Positions 17,432-26,057 of a stretch of 64,000 bases of DNA are shown in pieces. This DNA comes from Lachnoclostridium sp. UBA3262 (GTDB lineage: Bacteria; Bacillota; Clostridia; Lachnospirales; Lachnospiraceae), in NCBI GenBank assembly GCA_002362575.1, contig DEUM01000035.1, positions 4,402 to 68,401 of the forward strand, read 5' to 3'. The notes below the pieces were generated by a model. It was not told where the DNA came from. It did no database searches and saw only the letters and a program-made list of their open reading frames with translations. The translations under genes and the position numbers were made by a program. Numbering within the stretch: the stretch's first letter is position 1; every line of letters begins with the position of its first letter.

Positions 17432-17447
17432 AGAACGTATACGTTCT
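17432..17447. promoter_or_regulatory. 16-bp perfect palindrome, possible operator before hisH
   Basis: AGAACGTATACGTTCT is a full palindrome in the 37-bp gap between the zinc-ribbon gene stop and hisH. It has GAAC-N6-GTTC spacing, not the N4 of LexA boxes in Firmicutes. Could be a repressor site or a small hairpin. Confidence 0.35.
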
Positions 17448-17452
17448 ACTGT

Positions 17453-19111
17453 CTATCTCTCGTCTTCCCTGTTCTTAGCCTCCCAGCGCTGGATAATGTC
17501 CTCCAGCCTGGATGTGTATTCTGCTAAATCTTCAATTCCATTTATGCTTCTTGCCTGTGTCTCACTAACTCCAAACTCACTGTTCAGAGCATCCGCCACC
17601 TTGCTTTCCAGCGCATTATATTCATTGATAATTCCATAATCATCTGCCTTCTGCCTGTTTACATCATAATTTCGGATACCCTTCATCAGAGAATCCAGCG
17701 CTTCGAGATACATTTTCATTTTGTAATAGTTCGTATACGAATCCAACTCCTTCTGCATCTGCATGCAGATACGAACTTTATCCGCCATCTCCTGAGAGGA
17801 CTCTGAAACATCCACCCCGGCTATTGACTCGTAAGCACTGCGATAGTCACCGGATGCAAAGGTTGACTCGGCATTTTTCAGCGCACTTGAATAGGAAAGC
17901 ATTTGCGTCCCTAAAATGACAGAAATACATATCAATCCAAAGAATACCATAACAATAGCAGCACCGACCGGGTTGATTTTGCCAACTACTTCATTTGCCT
18001 CCCGTTCCAGCTTCAAGCGTTTCTTTTCTTCCTTTTCCGCTGCCTTTGCTGTCGCCTTTTCTGCCTTTTCTGCCGCCTTACGCTCTTTCTCAGCAGCCTT
18101 TTCTGTTGCTTTTTCTTCCTTCGTCTGTTCTGCTTGTTTTTTCTTTTCTTCTTTTTCTGCCGCTTTCGCTTCTTCGGCAGCTTTTTCCTGTTCCCTCTCC
18201 TGTTCCTCCTCTGCGGCCGTCTGCTCAGTTACAACATTTCCAAAAATTCGTTTCCAAAAACTTACCTTTCCTTCTTTTTTTGGTTTCTTAATCTTTTTCG
18301 GTGTTATCTTTGACGGCTCTGTAACAGGAACACTCTCTACCTCTGGAACTTCTGCTTCCTGTACTGGTTCCTCCTGTCCCTCCTCTGCTACATCAAAAGC
18401 ATCAAGAGACATAACGTCTTCCTCGTCATTTTCCTTTTCACTATAATCAACTGCAGACAAAGCATCCTGAAAAATATCATCAACCGCAATTTCATCTGAG
18501 CCATCTGCAAAAATACTTCCCGAATCATCCTCACTAAAAAGAGAAGCTTCCACTGCGGACATTGACTGATTAGGCGTATCATTCAAATCATCAAAAACCG
18601 CATCATCTTCAAATTCATAATCCTCCGATTCAGAATCTTCATCCTCGCCTTCATAATCTTTTGAAAGAAAATTCAACAACTCATTGATATCCTCCGGAGG
18701 TTCCTCCTGTGCTTCCGCTTCTGGCAGCTCCGCTGCGTCCTCTGACGTATCCGGCTCCGGCATCGGTTCTTCATCCAGTTCTGGTATGGTAACAGGTTCT
18801 TCGTCCGGCTCCGGCATCGGTTCTTCGTCCAATTCCGGCTCTGGTTCCAAATCTGGAACTGGAAAAGGTACTCCCGGTTCAATCACAATATCCGGATCAT
18901 CTTTTCCCTCCGCTTCCTCTCTTTCTTCTCTCTCTTTTTGCATAGCGAGTATTCTTTCTGATGCAGCAGGCTCCCCCATATCATCTGTGTCTATATTCTG
19001 CATCAATTCATCCAGATAATTCTCTCCGGAATTTGTCTCTGCATTTTTGCAGTCTTCACACAATTCCTCTCCATCTTGGATTTCTTTTCCGCATTTTCTG
19101 CATAATGTCAC
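17453..19111 (-). CDS. Zinc-ribbon, acidic and coiled-coil membrane protein of unknown function
   Basis: 552 residues. The start has a CxxC-x10-CxxC zinc ribbon (Cys 4, 7, 18, 21). Residues ~40-260 are extremely acidic with EPEPELDEEP-like repeats. A basic patch (KKIKKPKKEGKVSFWKRIFG) follows, then a long Ala/Glu/Lys coiled coil of about 90 residues. One membrane helix (about 385-407) leads to an outer domain of ~145 residues with helical repeats (YSSALKNAESTFASGDYRSAYES) resembling a TPR-like fold. So the ribbon and charged regions are inside and the repeat domain outside. It follows cheV by 100 nt on the same strand. Function not recognised; a scaffold or stress sensor is possible. Confidence 0.7.
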   Translation of the reverse strand: MTLCRKCGKEIQDGEELCEDCKNAETNSGENYLDELMQNIDTDDMGEPAASERILAMQKEREEREEAEGKDDPDIVIEPGVPFPVPDLEPEPELDEEPMPEPDEEPVTIPELDEEPMPEPDTSEDAAELPEAEAQEEPPEDINELLNFLSKDYEGEDEDSESEDYEFEDDAVFDDLNDTPNQSMSAVEASLFSEDDSGSIFADGSDEIAVDDIFQDALSAVDYSEKENDEEDVMSLDAFDVAEEGQEEPVQEAEVPEVESVPVTEPSKITPKKIKKPKKEGKVSFWKRIFGNVVTEQTAAEEEQEREQEKAAEEAKAAEKEEKKKQAEQTKEEKATEKAAEKERKAAEKAEKATAKAAEKEEKKRLKLEREANEVVGKINPVGAAIVMVFFGLICISVILGTQMLSYSSALKNAESTFASGDYRSAYESIAGVDVSESSQEMADKVRICMQMQKELDSYTNYYKMKMYLEALDSLMKGIRNYDVNRQKADDYGIINEYNALESKVADALNSEFGVSETQARSINGIEDLAEYTSRLEDIIQRWEAKNREDER

Positions 19112-19211
19112 CTGTCACACCTCCTTTATGTCTTTCTCTGTATTCTTTATACACGTGTCAAATACCCCGCAGCAAGCTGACAGGGCATCCAACAATGTCG
19201 TGGTAATTCCT

Positions 19212-20132
19212 TTAACTAAGAAGCATATCCAACTGATGAACCAGTCTTCCAATCTCTGGTTTTGACAACTGTGCATCGACTCCTAATGCCTCGCCCTTTC
19301 TCTTCATCTCGTCATTGACAAGCGAGGAGAAAATAACAACCGGCAGGCCATTAAACCGTGGATCTGTCTTTATCTTCTTCGTCAAATGATGACCGTCCAT
19401 CTGCGGCATCTCAATATCCGTAATAACAAGAGCAATATCCTGTCCTACCACACCGCCGTCTTTCATCATGCGGTCCAATATGTTCCACGCTTCCAAACCG
19501 TTGGTTGTCGGAATCAAATGTGTGTAGCCGGCCTTTGACAGGCATTTCTTTAGCATTTCTAACAATAGCGGTGAATCCTCTGCCAAAAGAATCGGGCAAT
19601 CATGACGAGAGCGTTCTCCCATTGCCTCAATCTCGGAAAGTTTAAGTCCGGTTTCCGGGTTTACCTCTGTCACAATCTTTTCAAAATCCAACACAATAAT
19701 TATCTTATTGTTAATTTTCGTAATTCCCGTTGCAATGCCCTCTCCATTTCGACTAATCGTCGAGTCCGGTTTTGCAATATCTTCCCATGACACACGGTGG
19801 ATTCCCAATACCTGCTGCACATGAAATGCCGTGTGCAGTCTGTTAAAATTCGTAATAATATACATATCCTGCGAGGTATCACTGCTCGGTGTAATACCTA
19901 GCGCCTTTGCCAAATCAATAACAGTGATAATCCTGTCCCTCGGCATAAAGATTCCTTCTATGTACTCGTGCGAATTTGGTACCAATGTTGGTTCCTGATA
20001 AGGACAAAGCTCACTTATCTTCGCCACATTGATTCCATAATGCTGTTTCCCTACAACAAACTCCAATAACTCAAGCTCGTTTGTTCCACTTTCCAACAAA
20101 ATACCTGTTTCATTTGCCATTCCCTCAGCCAT
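19212..20132 (-). CDS. cheV: CheV-type chemotaxis coupling protein (CheW domain plus receiver)
   Basis: 306 residues from ATG 20132, eight nt after GAGGAGG. A CheW-like domain (about 12-150; ELLEFVVGKQHYGINVAKISE, GIFMPRDRIITVIDLAKALG) is followed by a receiver domain (about 175-306; PILLAEDSPLLLEMLKKCL, phosphoacceptor Asp in LVITDIEMPQMDG, conserved Lys in LSKPE). CheV couples receptors to CheA and tunes adaptation through phosphorylation. No cheA, cheY or receptor neighbours, so it is a dispersed chemotaxis gene; the hydrogenase-chemoreceptor at 39.3 kb is the only other chemotaxis protein here. 13 nt after the PH-domain gene. Confidence 0.92.
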   Translation of the reverse strand: MAEGMANETGILLESGTNELELLEFVVGKQHYGINVAKISELCPYQEPTLVPNSHEYIEGIFMPRDRIITVIDLAKALGITPSSDTSQDMYIITNFNRLHTAFHVQQVLGIHRVSWEDIAKPDSTISRNGEGIATGITKINNKIIIVLDFEKIVTEVNPETGLKLSEIEAMGERSRHDCPILLAEDSPLLLEMLKKCLSKAGYTHLIPTTNGLEAWNILDRMMKDGGVVGQDIALVITDIEMPQMDGHHLTKKIKTDPRFNGLPVVIFSSLVNDEMKRKGEALGVDAQLSKPEIGRLVHQLDMLLS

Positions 20133-20145
20133 TTCCTTTTCCTCC

Positions 20146-20523
20146 TCACAAATTGATATCATCCATTTCACCGAGCTGGGCAGCCGCATCTAGTCCCATA
20201 GTATGGAGCGTGCGGACTTTCCGTCTCTCAGTTTCTGAAGTTTTTAATATATACTCCTTTATTTCCTTTGCATTTTTTATATGCACAAGCTCCAATTTCG
20301 GATCTGTCACATCGCTGGAATAACAAACGACCGTTCCCAATCTGAAAATTCTTTCAAAGAATCCTGTAACCAGCTTGACATCTTGAATCCGGTATAGCAA
20401 TGTATCATCCTCAATTGTACGAAGCAGTCCTTTCTTGACATTTATCTTTTCGTCCCCAATCTGATATGTAGTGAACGATAATGGCAACCCAAAAAACAGA
20501 CTTCTCTTTTTTTCTGTATACAT
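20146..20523 (-). CDS. Small PH-like (bPH) domain protein
   Basis: 125 residues from ATG 20523, with GGAGG in the right place. No membrane helix or signal peptide. The segment SLFFGLPLSFTTYQIGDEK, GLLRTIEDDTLLYRIQDVKL and TVVCYSSDVTDPKLELVHI matches the beta-barrel pattern of bacterial PH domains (bPH2/DUF304-like), ending in a helix. A polar tail of ~30 residues follows. Function unknown; such domains bind lipids or act as scaffolds. It lies between a lipoprotein gene (11 nt upstream) and cheV (13 nt downstream), so the three are probably one operon. Confidence 0.65.
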   Translation of the reverse strand: MYTEKKRSLFFGLPLSFTTYQIGDEKINVKKGLLRTIEDDTLLYRIQDVKLVTGFFERIFRLGTVVCYSSDVTDPKLELVHIKNAKEIKEYILKTSETERRKVRTLHTMGLDAAAQLGEMDDINL

Positions 20524-20534
20524 ACTTTCCTCCA

Positions 20535-21308
20535 TTATTTCAACCGAATACTAGTCTTATTTTTTCGTTCTTTCGCAACTAGATTAATTTCAGTCCCATT
20601 TTTTCTCTCCGATGCTACATTGTATATCAAAACTGCTGTTTCTGTTTTTCCCTTTGGAATTACTGTGTTCAGATAATTCAGTCCCCCATTTTTCAGTATA
20701 CTAATCCTTGGCAAATACTCGTTTCCATCTATTGTAATCGGGTAATCAATTTTCCGCTTCATCAGATTTATCTTCTGCTTCCTGCCGGAAGTATTTTTCA
20801 CTTGGAAAGATACAACAAGCAATGTATTTCCCTTTTCTGCATAAATCGGCGAATCATTTCCCTTCTCAGTATATTTATCACAGAACCGATACGATTGATA
20901 AGAAACATCTACCCCTGCTATATGTAAGAGCTGATTCAGCGCTACCTCGGTACTGTCATCCTTCTCAGCCGGCTCCTCTCCCGGTTCTCCTTCTTCTCCT
21001 GACGGGTTCTCTGCCGAAACCGGGGTTCCCGAAACAGACTGCGCAGGCGATTCCGGAACCGGCGTAACAGCGGCCGGAGTAGATTTCGGAACTTCGGTTG
21101 AGTGCTCTTCCTTCTTGTTTTTTGACAGCTGCTCTGACGTAATCAAACGTCTTTCATACTCATCTGAATACCGAAGCAATACTCCTGCTGAATACTCTGC
21201 TATCATCTCAGTATGCTCATCCGAAAGGTCTTTCACACCCATACATCCGCTGAGGGTAACCATCGACATAACCACCGCACTGGCAAACAATATTTTTTTA
21301 TGTTTCAA
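20535..21308 (-). CDS. Lipoprotein with DUF4352-like beta domain
   Basis: 257 residues. A lipoprotein signal peptide ends at LSGCMG, so Cys 22 or so is lipidated and the protein sits on the outer face of the membrane. A charged helical segment (residues 25-65) and a Pro/Ser/Glu-rich spacer follow. The C-terminal ~120 residues, with NTLLVVSFQVKNTSGRKQKI, look like the Ig-like DUF4352/telomeric-repeat-like fold common in Gram-positive lipoproteins. It sits 65 nt after the sensor kinase and 11 nt before the PH-domain gene. Role unknown; a kinase-associated sensor is one option. Confidence 0.75.
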   Translation of the reverse strand: MKHKKILFASAVVMSMVTLSGCMGVKDLSDEHTEMIAEYSAGVLLRYSDEYERRLITSEQLSKNKKEEHSTEVPKSTPAAVTPVPESPAQSVSGTPVSAENPSGEEGEPGEEPAEKDDSTEVALNQLLHIAGVDVSYQSYRFCDKYTEKGNDSPIYAEKGNTLLVVSFQVKNTSGRKQKINLMKRKIDYPITIDGNEYLPRISILKNGGLNYLNTVIPKGKTETAVLIYNVASERKNGTEINLVAKERKNKTSIRLK

Positions 21309-21373
21309 GTCCTTCCCTCCTCTAGATTATATTTTAAAACACAAAGCTATTATAACACATAAATCCTAATACA

Positions 21374-22921
21374 TCAATCAACACTTTTAATATCCAGCTC
21401 AAACCAGAATTCTACGCCATTATCATAATTCTTTACCCCATATTTCTGATTATGAGCTTCCATTACCGCCTTTACGATAGACAGCCCGATTCCATTCCCC
21501 CCATATTCTCTCGTTCTTGCTTTATCTACCTTATAGAATTTTGACCATATTTTGTCTATATCCTCGTCAGGAATCGGATCCCCTGTGTTAAATACGCTCG
21601 TCCGCACAGTCCCCTCCTCCTTAGTCATCTTGATTTCAATTTTATTATCATATTTTACATGATTCAGTGCATTGCTGATATAATTTGTCACAACCTCCTC
21701 AATCATGTATTCATCTGCCCATACCATAACTGGTTCATCACTACGATGATAAGACAGCGTAACCCCCTTTTGTTGAAACAAAATATCAGAAAAGCTCACT
21801 ACTGAATTAATTACCCCGTTCAAATCAAAATGTTCAAGATGAACCTGCCCATTCCCGAACTCCAACTGATTCAGGCTGAGCAACCGCTTTACCATCTTAT
21901 TCATCTTATTCGCTTCATCTACAATTACATCACAATAAAATTCCCTGCTCTCCGGATCGTCGTTAATATTTTCCTGTAATCCCTCTGCATAACCTTGAAT
22001 CAAAGCAATCGGCGTTTTCAGCTCATGGGAAACATTTGCCAGAAACTCCTGTCTCATCTTTTCCTGCTCGGAACGTCTCTGTAAATCCAGTTGCAGCTCG
22101 TTGTTAGCCGTTTTTAACTCAGATATCGTTTCCTCAAGCTTATCAGACAATGCATTCATGCTGTTTCCCAGAACACCAATCTCATCACACCGGTCATCCT
22201 CATATCGAAATGAAAAATTCAGCTTCTGCATATCCTGTGCGTGTCTGGCAAGGCGGAGAATCGGTTTTGTATACTGGTTACTGACGAACAGCATAATAAA
22301 AATTCCCACAATAACAACCGTAATGCCTACATATGCCATAAACTGATTTGATACATGGGAACTCTCCTGAATACTCTGATAACTGGCCCTTAAATACACC
22401 CAGTAGTTTCCCGGCATACGTCCCGTCAGTTCAATAAAATTTGAGTCCATTCTCTTGTCAAAAACCTTATAGACCGCACAATTATAAGCATTACTGAGTA
22501 TCTGGCAGTTATCATCCAAAGGCGTCCCAAAATACATTGCTTTCACATACTTGCCAAGCTGATCCTTCGTCACTTCCTGCAGTCGGTTAGAATTCGCCGG
22601 ATACACATAGTTCAACGTGGCAATATCTCCGGAACCCTGATATGCCTCTATCTGCATAACATAAATACTGACATTCGAATTTGTACTCAATATATCCAGC
22701 TTATCATAAATATCATTTCTTCCCGCATCACTGATTTCTTCCCAGTTTACACTGTCGCATACACTGACTACACGTGAATACACGTTCTTCATCTGGGCAA
22801 CCTTTGTTTTCTGATAAAAATTTGGAAGCAGAAAAATATTCGTAATCCACATACAGACAATTGTCAGTACCAGCATGCCGGAAAAAATAATGATAAGTCT
22901 CGTTCGCATTGAATGTTTCAT
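21374..22921 (-). CDS. Membrane sensor histidine kinase (HAMP)
   Basis: 515 residues. Two membrane helices (about 8-30 and 180-202) bracket an extracellular sensor domain of ~150 residues. A HAMP linker follows, then the H-box VSHELKTPIALIQGYAEGL with the phosphorylated His, N-box EEVVTNYISNALNH, and G-box GGNGIGLSIVKAV. It pairs with the response regulator 3 nt upstream. Signal unknown; context (foldase, lipoprotein) suggests envelope sensing. ATG with GAGGTG upstream inside the regulator gene end. Confidence 0.93.
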   Translation of the reverse strand: MKHSMRTRLIIIFSGMLVLTIVCMWITNIFLLPNFYQKTKVAQMKNVYSRVVSVCDSVNWEEISDAGRNDIYDKLDILSTNSNVSIYVMQIEAYQGSGDIATLNYVYPANSNRLQEVTKDQLGKYVKAMYFGTPLDDNCQILSNAYNCAVYKVFDKRMDSNFIELTGRMPGNYWVYLRASYQSIQESSHVSNQFMAYVGITVVIVGIFIMLFVSNQYTKPILRLARHAQDMQKLNFSFRYEDDRCDEIGVLGNSMNALSDKLEETISELKTANNELQLDLQRRSEQEKMRQEFLANVSHELKTPIALIQGYAEGLQENINDDPESREFYCDVIVDEANKMNKMVKRLLSLNQLEFGNGQVHLEHFDLNGVINSVVSFSDILFQQKGVTLSYHRSDEPVMVWADEYMIEEVVTNYISNALNHVKYDNKIEIKMTKEEGTVRTSVFNTGDPIPDEDIDKIWSKFYKVDKARTREYGGNGIGLSIVKAVMEAHNQKYGVKNYDNGVEFWFELDIKSVD

Positions 22922-22924
22922 CCG

Positions 22925-23596
22925 CTACACCTCGAATTTGTATCCCATACCCCAGATTGTTTTTATATACTCGCCGTACTTTCCCATCTTACTGCGCAGC
23001 TTTTTTACATGAGTGTCGATTGTCCGGGCATCCCCGAAATAGTCATAATCCCACACATGATTCAAAATCCGCTCTCTGGATAACGCAATATCCTTATTTT
23101 CCATAAAATAAGTAAGAAGTTCAAATTCTTTAAAGCTTAAATCGATTCTCTCGCCGTCAATGAGCACCTCATGGGCAGAGCGGTTCAGCACAATTCCGCC
23201 ATACTCTAAATTCTCCTCACTCGCCGCATTGGTACGGCGAAGCAAAGCCTGAACCCGCGCTACTAAAATTTTCGGACTGAATGGTTTGGCAATATATTCG
23301 TCTACACCAAGCTCAAACCCTCTAAGCTCATCTGTCTCCGCCCCCCTTGCCGTCAGCATAATAATCGGCACTTTTGAATACTGCCGTATCTCCCTGCAGG
23401 TCTGCCATCCATCCATTTTCGGCATCATAACGTCCAAAATGACCAGTACAATCTCTTTATTTTCAAGAAAAATGTCAATCGCTTCTTCTCCGTCAGCAGC
23501 CTCCAGTACCTTGAAATCCTGCTTAACCAGAAAATCCTTTACCAGCTTGCGCATCCTCTGTTCATCATCCACAACTAATATTGTATTTCCGGCCAT
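22925..23596 (-). CDS. OmpR/PhoB-family response regulator
   Basis: 223 residues. Receiver domain with TILVVDDEQRMRKLV, phosphoacceptor Asp in VILDVMMPKMDG, Thr in MLTARG and Lys in YIAKPFSP; then a winged-helix DNA-binding domain (LSFKEFELLTYFMENKD, ILNHVWDYDYFGDARTIDTH, IKTIWGMGYKFEV). Controls transcription when phosphorylated by the adjacent kinase, three nt downstream. It follows the unknown membrane protein gene by 42 nt. Targets cannot be deduced. Confidence 0.95.
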   Translation of the reverse strand: MAGNTILVVDDEQRMRKLVKDFLVKQDFKVLEAADGEEAIDIFLENKEIVLVILDVMMPKMDGWQTCREIRQYSKVPIIMLTARGAETDELRGFELGVDEYIAKPFSPKILVARVQALLRRTNAASEENLEYGGIVLNRSAHEVLIDGERIDLSFKEFELLTYFMENKDIALSRERILNHVWDYDYFGDARTIDTHVKKLRSKMGKYGEYIKTIWGMGYKFEV

Positions 23597-23638
23597 CGCA
23601 CCGTCTCCTTTCTTTCCGCCATACTATGTTGCACCAAG

Positions 23639-24247
23639 CTATTCTGTCGGCTCTGCTGCCCCTCCGGACACAGCCGCCTGTCCATCACCATTTTCCTCTT
23701 TACCCAATGCCTTCTCCCGGTTTATTAACTCATTTTCCCACTTTTCATATTTATCTATAAGTTCTTCTTCCATAGCAGACTTATAATCTGTAAAATATGT
23801 AAAAATAGAGTATTCCAGTTTAAAATTGATAACCACGAAACCAATCAATAAGATTACCAGCGCCGTCAGGGCAATTTTCATTTTCCGGTTCAAAAGCCGC
23901 TGTCCCTCGTACAGTCGCTGAAACCTTCCCTCATGCGCCGGGCGTGCCGGCATCGTATCCGGTTGCTGCTTAGCCACTTCCTTTATCGGAATTTCCGCTA
24001 ATGTATGGTCCGATGCAAGGCCACTGTCAATAATATATTTTCTCAATTCATATAGAAAATTATACCCAATTACCGTTTCGAACAACTTATCTGCTACGGA
24101 TTTATTGTATACCTTCAACGCCGTCTTAGGATTTGAAATATCTGCCTTTTTCCGTAATTGTTGAATAACTTCTGCCTCCTGCACGGCCCGGTCATACGCC
24201 TCGCGGCTCTCAAAAACAAAGCTGCCTATCGTTTCCTTTTCTCCCAT
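23639..24247 (-). CDS. Single-pass membrane protein of unknown function
   Basis: 202 residues from ATG 24247 with GGAG six nt upstream; two earlier in-frame ATGs have no ribosome site. The first ~110 residues form a soluble alpha-rich region (ESREAYDRAVQEAEVIQQLR, KTALKVYNKSVADKLFETVI, GYNFLYELRKYIID). One membrane helix (about 128-148, ALTALVILLIGFVVINF) and an outside helix (YKSAMEEELIDKYEKWENEL) follow, then a Gly/Ala tail. Not recognised. Its position between the trigger-factor-like foldase (40 nt) and the two-component system suggests an envelope function. Confidence 0.6.
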   Translation of the reverse strand: MGEKETIGSFVFESREAYDRAVQEAEVIQQLRKKADISNPKTALKVYNKSVADKLFETVIGYNFLYELRKYIIDSGLASDHTLAEIPIKEVAKQQPDTMPARPAHEGRFQRLYEGQRLLNRKMKIALTALVILLIGFVVINFKLEYSIFTYFTDYKSAMEEELIDKYEKWENELINREKALGKEENGDGQAAVSGGAAEPTE

Positions 24248-24287
24248 TTCAGTCTCCATTCTAACGTGCACTAACCTCTTATATTAT

Positions 24288-25433
24288 CTATTTTTTATCT
24301 GCGTAGTCACCGACGAATTTCTTTGCATGTTCTATGAGCATATCATCTTTTGGATGTCCGCCATAATCCCTCATATACTCCGTAACTAAAGCTTCCAGCT
24401 TCATATTATCATCCTTGTCATATTCCATCATCTGCATTAGATACTTTCGGTAGGCCTCGTCATCCATTTTCAGGTTTTCCCTTTTTATAATTGTCTTTGC
24501 TATCATGCGGTCTCTCACAGTCTCCTCTGCCGTTTCAACCACCAGCTCGTCATCCATATTCAGACTTGCCAGCAAATCATCATATGTCGTTCCGCTTGCT
24601 TTCGCAAAATTTTCATACTGCTTTACTAAATCCTTCTTTGCTTCCTCCACAAGCCCCTTCGGATATTTTTTTACTTTACAGTTATCCGTCAGTTCTGTCC
24701 ACGCCAAATCGCCTACATTTTCCAGATTTTCTTTCTTTAGCTTATCTTTGATATATGCCTGATATTCCTTTACTGTCTTATACTTTCCCTTTGACAGCCA
24801 TGAAGCATAGCTGTCATCAAACTTTCCATGAATCGTGATGGAAAAATCCACTTTTTTGCCCGCCACCTCGCTGTCATCATAATCGGAGGCAAACCTAACT
24901 GGAATCGTATAAGTCTTTCCAATACTCTTTCCAATCAGTCCATTCTCAAAATCTTCTACATACTCGTAGTCGCCAACCCTGAGTGCCTCATCCTCCCCCT
25001 GAAGGTTTTCATTCGACTTTCCGTCCACATAACCGACAAAATCAATAAAGACATAATCACCCTTTTTTACCTTCTGATTATTCTTCATTGCCGTCTTTGC
25101 CTTTTTTGTCTCTGCCTTATTCTGCATTTCCGAAAGAATTTCCTCCTGCGTCGGCGTAACCTCAGTTTTCACATTTTTGTAGTTTCCCAACTCGATACAA
25201 TTGCTTTCTACAAAATCTGCCGCCTCTCCGTCCCCGGTTCCGGCGATGGCTTCAACCGCCGGGCCGGACGCATTATTTCCCTTGTCTTTCTTCATCACAT
25301 TCGCCACAAATGTCCCGCCGATAGCAAACATCATCACCGCTATGACAACAACGGCCGTAATGGCCGTCATTCGACTTACAGCAATTTTTTTCTGATTCTT
25401 TTTCTTTTTATTTCTGTCCTTATAATTCGCCAT
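24288..25433 (-). CDS. Membrane-anchored trigger-factor-like / FKBP peptidyl-prolyl isomerase
   Basis: 381 residues with GTAGGAGG before the ATG. A very basic cytoplasmic start (NYKDRNKKKKNQKK) leads into one uncleaved membrane helix (about 21-45); the rest is outside. An FKBP domain (about 120-205) reads VKKGDYVFIDFVGYVDGK, YEYVEDFENGLIGKSIGK, IPVRFASDY, and is followed by a trigger-factor C-terminal-like helical region. Trigger factors normally act at the ribosome; this form would help fold secreted proteins at the membrane, like PrsA. First gene of a likely run with the two-component system. A 12-bp palindrome lies in its promoter region. Confidence 0.8.
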   Translation of the reverse strand: MANYKDRNKKKKNQKKIAVSRMTAITAVVVIAVMMFAIGGTFVANVMKKDKGNNASGPAVEAIAGTGDGEAADFVESNCIELGNYKNVKTEVTPTQEEILSEMQNKAETKKAKTAMKNNQKVKKGDYVFIDFVGYVDGKSNENLQGEDEALRVGDYEYVEDFENGLIGKSIGKTYTIPVRFASDYDDSEVAGKKVDFSITIHGKFDDSYASWLSKGKYKTVKEYQAYIKDKLKKENLENVGDLAWTELTDNCKVKKYPKGLVEEAKKDLVKQYENFAKASGTTYDDLLASLNMDDELVVETAEETVRDRMIAKTIIKRENLKMDDEAYRKYLMQMMEYDKDDNMKLEALVTEYMRDYGGHPKDDMLIEHAKKFVGDYADKK

Positions 25434-25476
25434 TTCTACCTCCTACATCCTATGTCTGGCTCAAACTTAATATGGC

Positions 25477-25498
25477 GTCATCATACCACAAATTTGTG
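25477..25498 (-). promoter_or_regulatory. Extended -10 with CACAAATTTGTG palindrome
   Basis: Upstream of the foldase gene the minus strand has TGGTATGAT (extended -10), and the spacer before it contains the perfect 12-bp palindrome CACAAATTTGTG (25487-25498). The placement fits an operator that blocks RNA polymerase. Confidence 0.35.
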
Positions 25499-25516
25499 AC
25501 GAAAAAATGTAATCTC

Positions 25517-26005
25517 TTACTCTTTAGCATTGATATAATTCATCAGACCTTCCGCCTTGATAATTTTCTGCATGAACTCTGGAAACGCCTGTCCCTGATA
25601 AGACTCGTTCTTTGTCTTGTTTGTAATTACACCGCTGTCAAAATCTATCTCAACCTCATCACCGGCCTCAATCCCAGCAGCTGCTTCCTGACATTCAATA
25701 ATTGGCAGACCGATATTGATAGCATTTCGGTAAAAAATGCGGGCGAAGGTCTCTGCAATCACGCAGCTGACGCCGGAAGCCTTAATCGCAATCGGCGCAT
25801 GTTCACGAGAAGAACCACATCCAAAGTTTTTTGTGGCAACAATGATATCCCCTTTCTTCACCTGATTTACAAAATCTTTATCAATATCCTCCATACAGTG
25901 AGTAGCCAGCTCTGCCGGATCTGAGGAATTCAGATAACGGGCAGGGATGATTACGTCAGTATCTACATTATCTCCGTACTTAAATACTTTTCCTAATGCT
26001 TTCAT
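25517..26005 (-). CDS. leuD: 3-isopropylmalate dehydratase, small subunit
   Basis: 162 residues, the short bacterial/archaeal form. Contains FKYGDNVDTDVIIPARYLN, FGCGSSREHAPIAIKASG, and ARIFYRNAINIGLPI, the swivel-domain motifs of the aconitase superfamily. With LeuC it isomerises 2- to 3-isopropylmalate in leucine synthesis. It follows leuC by 52 nt. No leuA or leuB near. A close relative, homoaconitase-type small subunit, cannot be excluded by sequence alone. Confidence 0.95.
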   Translation of the reverse strand: MKALGKVFKYGDNVDTDVIIPARYLNSSDPAELATHCMEDIDKDFVNQVKKGDIIVATKNFGCGSSREHAPIAIKASGVSCVIAETFARIFYRNAINIGLPIIECQEAAAGIEAGDEVEIDFDSGVITNKTKNESYQGQAFPEFMQKIIKAEGLMNYINAKE

Positions 26006-26057
26006 ATTTACCTCCTAAATATATAAATATAGGGTTTCACTCCATTATCGTCCACTA

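Noticed and set aside
17432..17447. LexA (SOS) box
   Set aside because: The spacing between GAAC and GTTC is six, not four, and no SOS gene follows.
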